NCBI GenBank assembly: GCA_049999725.1
Contig: JBNGIS010018729.1
Coordinates: 1-26,947, forward strand
From: Haplomitrium mnioides
Lineage: Eukaryota > Marchantiophyta > Haplomitriopsida > Calobryales
Direction: 5' to 3'
Length of the DNA stretch: 26,947 nucleotides
Part shown: in pieces, positions 11,231 to 19,144 of the stretch
Position numbering within the stretch: the first letter of the stretch is position 1
How the letters are laid out: each line of letters starts with the position of its first letter
Position numbers and translations under genes: made by a program
Notes under the pieces: generated by a model
Seen by the model: only the letters and a program-made list of their open reading frames with translations
The model's database searches: none
What the model was told of the DNA's origin: nothing

Positions 11231-11956
11231 TTGGTTAAAATACCTGACGTATTTAACAATGCCTCCAGCATCACAAAATTGCACATAGAAGCGGCAAATG
11301 CTCCAATGCGACTCCAGAAAATTGATACACCTGCAACTAATATACAACCCAAGGCAAAGCATGGCAGACCCATAGGCTCAAAGAATAAGCCTAGACCATC
11401 GACATCAATAAACATTGCTACATAGAACAATGAAATAGCAATTGATTATCCTCATACCGATCAAATATCGGACAGATCTCATACCATTATGGATGATTTA
11501 TTCACATTCTCTGTATTACAATCTATAAACAAGAATATGCCTGATCTTTTATCTGTAAGAGAAGCATAATCAAGAACTGATTGGCCCCAATGAGAAAGGG
11601 CAGTTAATTCAGAACTTGACTCTCTCATAAAACGACAAGTTTTCGGATCCATCATGTCTGCACCTGCTGATGTGCATTTAATAGATTACAGATTTATTTT
11701 TGTCCGCAAATTTAATGTGAAAGGTGATGTCACAAGATACAAGGCAAGATTAGTGGCCAAAGGATGTTCTCAAATTCCGAGACGTGACTATGACCTCATA
11801 TACTCACCTGTCATGGACACTATTACTTACAGATATATGACAGCCTTTGCTATCCAACATCATCTAACTATACATATAATGGACGTCATTACTACTTACT
11901 TATATGGTACTCTGGATACCCATATTTTTATGAAGGCATCTCCGAGCTTATATTAA
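11231..11956 (+). pseudogene. Integrase-RT junction and N-terminal half of RT, inner pol
   Basis: Frame 2 carries a basic linker (HGRPIGSKNKPR, compare CPLGSKDSQPQ in the outer element) and then the RT entry region LIKRQVFGSIM. RT motifs follow: FIFVRKFNVKGDVTRYKARL, DYDLIYSPVMDTITYRY, and the first catalytic segment IMDVITTYLYG with its Asp kept. TAG at 11423-11425, TAA near 11567 and TGA near 11591 break it. At about 11943 one base is missing: downstream sequence homologous to the outer element (ELI..M.FHIQGEN) continues in frame 1, not frame 2. RT copies element RNA into cDNA in the virus-like particle. Confidence 0.87.
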
Positions 11957-12600
11957 GAATGGCATTTCATATTCAAGGAGAGAATAGCCAAAGTGCATAT
12001 GGACCTTTAGTCCCAAACTCTGAGATTAGACCTTTTGTCTCTCATGGTCTAAAATTTGAAGTTGGACCTTTTGTCCCTCATGACATGCACTATAAAAATA
12101 GACCTTTAGTCCATAGAGGCACAATGATTCAAAATGGACCTTTTGTCCACAAAGACCTCAATCTGGGAAAACGACATTTTGTCCTCAATGGCCAACAAAT
12201 GAAAGGACCTTCTGTTCGCAAAAGACCATTGCCAATCTAGAAAGGACCTTTAGTCTTCACGTCTAAAAGGCGATGCCAAATGATGGAAACTATGCTGCAA
12301 ATCAATTGACCTTTAGTCCAGCCAACGTACTCGCTGAGCAAGAAGAAAATCAATGGACCTTTAGTTTAGCTAGCGCACTCGCTGAGCAAGAAGCAAATCA
12401 ATGGACCTTTAGTCCAGCTAGCGCACTCGTTGAGCAAGCAGCAAATCAATGGACCTTTAGTCCAGCTAGCGCACTCAATGAGCATGCAACACTCTAAAGG
12501 ACCTTTAGTCCAGCCAGGCAACTTGCTGAGCAAACAAAGTTGCAGAGGACCTTTAGTCCCACATATATACAACCTGCAAAGTGGACCTTTAGTCCCCCAT
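11957..12600 (+). repeat. In-frame G/R-P-L/F-V repeat tract inside RT, inner element
   Basis: Between the IFMKAS motif and the VLKSIYGLKQ motif of RT lies about 230 residues where copia RTs normally have a linker of a few tens of residues. It is made of degenerate units centred on Gly/Arg-Pro-Leu/Phe-Val. Within the open stretch 11959-12240 the motif falls at residues 15, 24, 36, 48, 60, 72 and 83, so the period is 12 residues (36 bp). From 12300 to 12500 the period is 48 bp (16 residues). The DNA core GGACCTTTAGTCC is repeated almost unchanged. The tract stays in the same frame as the downstream RT half, with a few stops (12238-12240 and others). A two-copy version sits at the same place in the outer element (15725-15774). 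Confidence 0.9.
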
Positions 12601-13128
12601 CATCAAAGTATTCCACATGACAATGTGAAGTTGGCAAAGCATTCTATAAATGCATCTAGATCACATATCGATCAACCAGACACACAAATGGCAGTTCAAG
12701 TCCTGAAATCGATATATGGACTCAAACAGAGTGGCGAAAATTGGTACAAGAGATTCAAATCAGAAATGATAACACTAAATTTTACAAATGATGACATTGC
12801 TCCATTCTTATTTATGAAACACCAAGGCTCTGAATATGTCATAGTTGCACTTTATGTAGACGACATAAACATTTTTGGTACAAAAACTTTAGCTGCCAAT
12901 ACTATTGCCAAACTGAAGGATATATTTGAAGTGCGAGACATTGGAGAACCTGATTTCTGTCTCGGAATCCAGTTTGAGCATATGCCAAATGGTATTCTGA
13001 TCCATCAGTCCACATATACGGCCAAGATTCTCAAGCAATTCAATATGGACAATGCTCATCCAACGAGCACCCCAATGGAACTGAGATCTTTGGACCCAAC
13101 AAAAGACATGTTTGGAAAGCAAAAATAA
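12601..13128 (+). pseudogene. C-terminal half of RT, inner pol
   Basis: Frame 1 continues out of the repeat tract through VQVLKSIYGLKQSGENWYKR and FLFMKHQGSEYVIVALYVDD. The catalytic YVDD (YVDDINIFG) is intact at about 12853-12864. Then come DIGEPDFCLGIQFEHMPNG, HQSTYTAKILKQFNMD and the STPMELRSLDP thumb region, ending at TAA 13126-13128. From the end of the linker to here there is no stop, so this is the best preserved piece of the inner pol. The next piece is in frame 3, so a frameshift lies at about 13130-13175. Confidence 0.9.
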
Positions 13129-13895
13129 CATGAACTAATTCTAGGATTACAATTCTCAAATCACTCATTAAAGCACTCATGTACCTTGCAAATCAAACCA
13201 GACCTGATATATCTTTTGCAGTAAATATGCTTGGAAGGCACAGCTCCCATCCCACCATTGGCCATTGGAATGGGCTCAAACAAAATTTCAGATACCTGAA
13301 AGGTACAAAAGATATGGGACTCTTTTTCCCTAAAAATGCATCAAATGATATTGTCAGTTATGTCGACGCTAGATACGTATCTCATCTTGATAACGCAAAG
13401 TCTCAAACTTGATATGTCTTCCTTAAAGGAAGCACTGCTATCTCATGGAAGAGAGCCAAGCAAACTATTACTACTACCTCGACCAATCATACAGAGATCA
13501 TTGCCCTTTATGAGACTAGTAGGGAATGTATATGGCTGTGATAACTTTTCGACCATATCAACATCAATACAGGCCAGCCCATACTTGATTCCTCTACTGT
13601 AATATACGAGGACAATTGACCATGTGTTGACTATATTGCTCAAGGCTTTATTAAGGGTGACAGAATTAAACATGTTGCTCCTAAGTTCTTTTACACCCAT
13701 GAGCAACATGGTGACAAAATCAACGTCCAATGGATAGCAAGCAAAAATAACAAAGCAGATATCTTCACCAAGCCACTTCCACTTGCCCTACACATGGCAC
13801 ATACTAAGGGGCTTGGTTTGAGAAGACTCTCTGAATTACAGCAGCACAGTATACAACAATTGCTTGTATATGTATTTATTTCCACCTCTTTTTGA
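13129..13895 (+). pseudogene. RNase H domain and end of the inner pol
   Basis: Frame 3 encodes YLANQTRPDISFAVNMLGRH, HWNGLKQNFRYLKGTKDMGL, then the RNase H core. The catalytic positions appear kept: Asp in SYVDARYVS, Glu in HTEIIALYE, Asp in YEDN. The C-terminus reads QGFIKGDRIKHVAPKFFYTH ... NNKADIFTKPLP ... LGLRRLSEL, a standard copia ending, and stops at TGA 13893-13895. In-frame stops are TGA 13410-13412, a TGA-TAA pair near 13540 and a TGA just after YEDN near 13618. RNase H removes the RNA strand during cDNA synthesis. Confidence 0.9.
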
Positions 13896-14369
13896 CCTTT
13901 AGTCATGAAGATCAAGGATTGTGAAGCCAGTTATTTATTTTGAAGCAAATGCCTAATCTTGTCTGAATGTCATACAAGTAATGACAAAAGTATATTATAT
14001 CATAAGCTGACATCACTTCTCAGCTTTTGAGGCTGACATCATTTTTTCAGACAGATCTTCAGGACACAAGGAAAGAACACAACAACACAATAGTGAAGAC
14101 GCAACAACACCACGCAACGATATGATGACACTGCCATACTCTTGAGAGCAAAAATTTTTGAAAAAGTTTTTTTTTAACATTGTTATTATTTACACACACT
14201 CCATACTATACCATAATCCACCTATAAATATGTGGTGGCACTCTTTCCCTCGAAAGAAAGCGGTAGGGTTTTAATGAGACCACACATACATAGGATTTGG
14301 ATTTGGATTCAGACTCCCATAGATATATAGTCCTTTTTAAATATGCCTGATTATTAGTAGAAGAATCAG
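13896..14369 (+). other. Inner element 3' untranslated region
   Basis: This is non-coding sequence between the pol stop and the PPT. It has a short direct repeat GCTGACATCA (about 14007 and 14031), a T run at 14167-14175 and a block conserved in the other two copia copies: TATAAATA (14223-14230), GTGGTGGCACTCTTTCCCTC and GGGTTTTAATGAG (to 14278). No gene. Confidence 0.8.
14223..14278 (+). promoter_or_regulatory. Conserved 3'-UTR block with TATA-like and hairpin sequence
   Basis: TATAAATA, then GTGGTGG, then CTCTTTCCCTC, then AGGGTTTTAATGAG. CCCT at 14247-14250 and AGGG at 14265-14268 could pair. The minus strand of the third element has the same order (CTATAAATGGTGG, GTACTCTTTCCCTCG, GAGGGTTTTAATGAGGC; about 25660-25720), and the outer element has a decayed version at about 6540-6600. 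Function unknown; a role in 3'-end formation, packaging or transcription is inference. Confidence 0.55.
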
Positions 14370-14380
14370 CCAAGGGGGAG
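14370..14380 (+). other. Polypurine tract of the inner element
   Basis: CCAAGGGGGAG abuts the 3' LTR start TGTTATAG at 14381. It is the plus-strand priming site and is identical to the PPT of the outer element. Confidence 0.9.
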
Positions 14381-14497
14381 TGTTATAGAGACCATATATA
14401 ACCCTATGTAAGTAGCTGAACATTCATTCATTCCAACCATTCTACTCTCGCTCTCGGAAGCTCTCGTGTGTGTTTTTGCGGTGCTCATATGATAACA
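14381..14497 (+). repeat. Inner element 3' LTR
   Basis: 117 bp, TGTTATAGAG...GATAACA; partner of 6793-6909 with nine mismatches. TATA-like ATATATAAC recurs at the equivalent position. The outer element resumes at 14498. Confidence 0.93.
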
Positions 14498-14539
14498 ATA
14501 TCAACAATATAATGAGATAAATATATAGTGAAATAAATA

Positions 14540-16261
14540 TCAATGAAGTAATAATAATAATCTCGACAATCTTTGTAGTCCAAGAGATTGGCAAAAATGT
14601 TGGTGTAGTGTTGGAGGTAAAGCTTTCGTAAAAATGCCAGCAATATTCTCTTTGCCAAAGATAACCTGCACTAATATAGTCTCATCTTGTTGCTCATGTG
14701 TGAAGAAAAACTTAGGCACGATGTGTTTAATACGGTCTACTTTAATAAAGCCATGTGCTACCTCAAATATAATAGTTGGGTCAGATATACAAGGTAATCC
14801 ATCATGTAAATATACATGATCAATCATCCTTTGTAGGTATCTAAACTCCCTACTAGCTTCATATACAGCTATAATTTCTGCACGGTTTGAAGATGCACAA
14901 GTCAATGTTTGCTTTGCACTTTTCCATGATATAGCTATAGAGTTATATAGGAATACATAACCGGTTTGGGATTTAGTATTGTCAGGATCCAAAAGGTATC
15001 CTGCATCCATATAGCTGGTAAGGATTTGATGAGTATTATTTGGGAAAAATAGTCCCATGTCAATTGTGCCTTGTAAACATCTAAAAATATGTCTCATACC
15101 ATTCCAGTGTTGTAGAGTAGGTTGTGAACAGTATCTTGCAAGCAAGTTCATGGCAAAGAATATATCAGGGTGTGTTTGATTTGCAAGAAACATAAGAGCT
15201 CCTATAGCGGAGAGATATGGTATCTCAGATATGAGGATTGGCTTTATGTCTTTTCTTTTTTGGAAAATATCTTTTTCTCTATTTAGTGTTCTTATCTCTA
15301 TAAGTGATGTTACTCGATGAGATTTGTCTATATTAAATTGTTTTAGGATTTTCTTGATGTAAGTACTCTGATGCATTAAAATGCCATCACTTAGGTACTC
15401 AAACTGTAATCCTAAACAATATTTGGTCTTACCAATATCCTTCATATCAAAAGTTTTCTTAAGCATAGAAATAGTCTGCTCAAGTAAGGATTGGTGACCA
15501 AATAAGTTTATGTTATCAATATATAATGCGACAATAATAAATTCTTTGTCAACATTCTTGATGAATAAACTTGGTGCAATGTCAACAAAGTGAAAACCCA
15601 TGGCCATCATCTCCTCTTGAAATATCTAATACCAAATTTGACTACTCTACTTAAGTCTATAAATAGATCTAATGATCTGGACTACATATCCATCGTTAGC
15701 TAGAGGCATGGATTGATGCATAGGGGAGACAATAGGTCTCTTCTCCCTAGATTGCATCTCATAGACTAAAGGTCTTGGTCTAGTACTACCACCACTTGGT
15801 TTGATTCTAGTCAATGGTGAAGAGGTAGATTGGTCTCTAGTTGGTTTTCACTTAGAGACATTCTCCCCCTAAATATGATAGACATTCCTTGCTATTAGCT
15901 CTAATGAAGCTTTCATATAGATTTGGGTATCTAATAGCCCGTAAAGATATGTTGTCACAACATCAATCTGATGTGTCATGAGCTCATCTCCTAAGGAAAA
16001 GCCTACTAGAAACCGGTATGTGATAGCATCCATAGTTGGGGCATATGTGAGGTCAAAGTCTCTCCCATGTATTTGTGTATAGCCTTCGGCTACAATACGT
16101 GCCTTATATCAAAAAATTTCACCTTTTTCATTTCGTTTTTTCACAAAGATCCACCTATATCTGACTAAATGGGCAGCAGAGGGAACATGGACTAAAGGTC
16201 TGAATACCTTCCTCTGTATCATAGAATCAACTTCTAAATCCATTGCCTTTTTCCACTCTAT
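14540..16261 (-). pseudogene. RT and RNase H of the outer pol
   Basis: A single minus-strand frame runs from the RT entry (KVFRPLVHVP, RYRWIFVKKRNEKGEI) through DFDLTYAPTMDAITYRF, the first catalytic segment IDVVTTYLYG and a linker with RPLV and RPIV 12 residues apart. It continues through IIRSIYRLK, the catalytic loop and RNase H to TAG/TGA-free sequence ending at 14540. In-frame stops lie at 16109-16111, 15869-15871, 15848-15850, 15647-15649 and 15626-15628; the last 356 codons (15610-14540) are open. The RT loop reads YIDN, not YIDD: the second Asp codon is AAC at 15512-15514. RNase H keeps Asp in SYMDAGY and Glu in RAEIIAVYE. It lacks the eight codons holding the third catalytic Asp, which the third element still has (DNLACVQQ). 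No frameshift is needed. Confidence 0.92.
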
Positions 16262-17700
16262 CTAATCAAAACTGTCCATAGCTTCTTTGACATATCTTAG
16301 ATCACGTAGTATATCGGATATAGTCTGTGAAGCTATGAATGCAAAATAATCAACTACATCTACACTCTCTCTTTGGCATATATTCCATGTATCCATGTAG
16401 TGGATTGAGATCTCTTGATTGTCAAGGTGCTCCAATAGGGAGATGGTTGGCTGAGATAGTAATGGTGTAGATGATGACAATATTAGCACATCAGTTGAGA
16501 AAGTAGTTCTCTTCGTTGAAGCTTTTTGTTGAGGTTGAGAGTCTTTTGAGCCAAGAGGGCATCTTCTCTTTTGCCTTGGTAATTGGTCAGTTGTTGGTTT
16601 AGGAATATCCTGAATTCTTGTAGGAATATTCACCGCAAATATGTGTGACCATGTTACATTTGCAATTTCATTAAATGAATTTGGATATTGTTTGACGATT
16701 GTAGCCAAGTGAAGAAGTCTCTTGACTTCATCCTCACATTTCATTATTCTTTGATCCATCCATATAGTAGATATGTTCTCCCATTGTGGTTTTTTCGGTA
16801 ATGAAGAATTTTTTATCTTCAAAAAGTGGTGGAAATATATCCTCATAAAAACTGCAATCTACTAATCTCGCTTGGAAAACATCAGCAGTGGATGGTTCTA
16901 GATAATGCATAATAGAAGGGGATTCATATCCCACATATATGTCTTTTTGTCTTTGGTGTCCCATCTTAGTCTTTTTCAGTCCCATAATTGGAACTAAGAC
17001 TTGACAACCAAAAACTCTTGAATGGGATAGATTAGATATATTACCATAGGTAAGTTGGTGAGGTCAAAATGTATTGAAGGCTGATAGCCTATATTTTAAA
17101 AGTGATGCATGTAGTATTGCATGGCCTCATGCAGAAACTGGTAAATTGGTCTGTATAAGCATGGGTCTATCAATTGTTTGTATGATGAAAATTACTCTTT
17201 CGGCTATTCCATTTTGAAAATGGACATGCGCAATAGAGCATTGGATATCTATACCCATGGTTATTTAGAAACCATCAAAAGTTTTTGATGTAAACTCTCT
17301 CGCGTTGTCAACTTGTAGGACTTTTATTGGACTTTCTAGAAATTGAACTTTCAGTTTTAGAATATGTGCCAATATCTATGGGAAGACTAAATTACGGGTT
17401 GAGAGGAAAGATGCTTATGACCATTTGATTGAAGCGCAGATTATCCCCAAGAAATACCAAAAGGGTCCACTGAACGGATCGATAGAACCACATATATCTG
17501 CATGTATCCTCTCAACAAACTTTTGAATTTCTAGAACTGTCTTGGATATTGCTGGTCGTAAGGTCAATTTTTTTGTAGAACAATGTATGCATGGTTTTGT
17601 GATCATATATGGTCTTATTCTTGAAGGAATAGATCGAGACACTTTTAAAATGTTTTGAAACATAGTCGTGTCCGGATGTCCCAAACAATTATGCCATAGT
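16262..17700 (-). pseudogene. Integrase and linker of the outer pol
   Basis: The pre-integrase segment WHNCLGHPDTTMF ... PCIHC lies at about 17695-17585, followed by the core ERIHADICGS. The second catalytic Asp is in VDNAREF (17307-17309) and the Glu in NGIAERV (17199-17201), exactly 36 codons apart as in D,D35E. The region 17414-16986 has several stops. The C-terminus reads KDIYVGYESPSI, YLEPSTADVFQARLVDC and EDIFPPLFEDKK, then a polar linker with RRCPLGSKDSQPQ leading into RT. The stretch 16846-16262 is open for 194 codons, ends at TAG 16262-16264 and stays in frame with RT. A frameshift near 17700 separates integrase from the protease frame. Confidence 0.9.
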
Positions 17701-18229
17701 ATTGTATGATAGATGTTTGTCCATGCGTATGAAAATCTTGTATTTGCGTTATGTAAAAACCAAGAGGGTATGCAAATAAAGTTTCTTTTATTATAGATCT
17801 TTCAGGAGTGTGCTTTAACAAATGCAATATTTCTTGTTTTTTACAAGTGCTGGTATGTATATGGAAACCATTGTCTCTTATATCTCTAAAACTAATGAGG
17901 TTACTTATAGCACTTGGTGCATAAATAGTGGATCTTATATTAAGAATTGTCCCATGTGGTAGTCTGATTATTGCTGGTCCTTTTCCTTCTTCAATTTGAT
18001 TACTACCCATGATTGTAGTCACCTTTCAGTGTGAGGGTGTAAGCTTGGTGAAGTAGGACCTGCATTTCAAAATTGTATGAGTATTGTCGCTATCAATGAT
18101 GCAGGTATTAATATCATCAAGAGGTAGTGCATTGTTTGCACACTGAATCATGTTGTTCTTAGGTGTGTTTAGATCTTCTTCCTTATCAATATAGTTGCTA
18201 AGGGTATCAGTCTGTTCAAGGAATACACA
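17701..18229 (-). pseudogene. Aspartic protease of the outer pol, active site changed
   Basis: In the gag frame, IIDSDNTHTILK aligns with IVDSGSSHTIL of the inner element. The obligatory Gly of the D-S/T-G motif is Asp here (GAC, plus-strand 18086-18088), which should abolish activity. TGA at 18026-18028 follows. The domain then continues with TTIMGSNQIEEGKG and the conserved SAISNLISFRDIRDNGFHIH. A frameshift just before the pre-integrase segment ends this frame near 17700. Confidence 0.87.
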
Positions 18230-19144
18230 ATGATTCTCAGTTTGGAGCGTTGTGGCATAATGTGAGCTAAGTGCCACTAAGTGAGCTAGGATCCTGCAAA
18301 CTTTATGGGTATGTCCCATAGTTTCACATCTGATGCATACCACTGGTCCCCTTGAGTTGCTTGAGGAAGGCTGACTTCTATTATTGTATGCAGATCTGCC
18401 TCCTTTTCTTCCTCTTTGGAAGAATCTTCCAGAGTTTCCCCTTCCTCTACCTCTCCCTCTGAACTATTGATTCTTGCCAAGTATTGGAGCTTTACCCCTT
18501 TGAGAGTTTTGTCTAAAGGAGCCAAATCTTACCCTTGTTCTAGACATGCCTCTAGTATTTGCTAGCCTTGAAAAATGAGCTTCACATGTTTGGGTTGGAG
18601 GTAGGGTACCTCGTGGTCTAACTTTGGAATTTTTCATCAATAAGTCTTGATGCTTCTTTGCTAATAGCATATATGCCATCAATTCAAAATATGTGGTAAA
18701 ATTCATGTCTTGTATTGGGTAGACAGAGTCTTTTTAATGTGTTTCTCTTGAGAAATAGGGTGTCCACACACAAGTCAATTGGGATGTAATTCTGAATAAC
18801 TCATTGTTGTATTTAGAAATAGTTGGAAAATCCTGCACCCTCAAGTTAACCCAATCATACCTTGCTTTGGGCAAATGTATGGTTTTGGTATGGTAGAATC
18901 TATCTTTTGGATTGTCCGAGAGAATTCTGGGGTTACTCTCATTCAGGTATTGTATTTTCAAAGAGTCTAACAGATGGTGCTTCAAGAAGATCAGTGCTTG
19001 GGTTTTTTGCTGTGGAGTTATGTCTTCATCTGTTATGATGGTAGTCTCCAATCCTTTAGATACTAGATGTGCAACAACACCTAGTAACCAAGAGAGGTAA
19101 TTGTCTCCTTCTATGGTCAACTATTTGAAATTTAATTTCTCCAT
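18230..19144 (-). pseudogene. gag of the outer element, broken by stops
   Basis: The ATG at 19144 opens MEKLNFK, followed at once by TAG (19121-19123); the frame then continues LTIEGDNYLSWLLG, the usual N-terminus of this Gag lineage. Recognisable parts in order are LIFLKHHLLDSLKIQYL, LPKARYDWVNLRVQDF, KYNNELFRITSQL, then TAA (18734-18736), FELMAYMLLAKKHQDLLMKN, TAG (18464-18466), a Gly/Arg-rich stretch and the zinc knuckle CIRCETMGHTHKVC near 18340-18299 (CX2CX4HX4C). All pieces share one frame that runs on into protease. The codon-8 stop alone would prevent Gag synthesis from the normal start. Confidence 0.9.

Larger units (their letters stand above)
6793..14497 (+). mobile_element. Inner Ty1-copia retrotransposon, nested in the outer element
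   Basis: A 7,705-bp element with 117-bp LTRs at 6793-6909 and 14381-14497, a PBS at 6910, gag from 8716, a pol region to 13895 and a PPT at 14370-14380. It interrupts the outer element's 3' UTR: the sequences left (to 6792) and right (from 14498) are together collinear with 25554-25900 of the third element. The flanking pentamers are ATATA (6788-6792) and ATATC (14498-14502), a target duplication with one change. The domain set and 3' UTR place it in the same lineage as its host. Many stops and frameshifts make it a pseudo-element. Confidence 0.95.

Noticed and set aside
12273-12572. Repeat-rich frames on both strands, 12273-12497 (plus) and 12366-12572 (minus)
   Set aside because: Both are out of frame with RT; the repeat is in register with RT only in the GPLV frame. 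Period 48 keeps the other frames open as well.
18286-18525. 79-codon acidic frame, minus strand
   Set aside because: It is a shifted reading of the Gly/Arg-rich end of gag; the true frame contains the zinc knuckle CIRCETMGHTHKVC.
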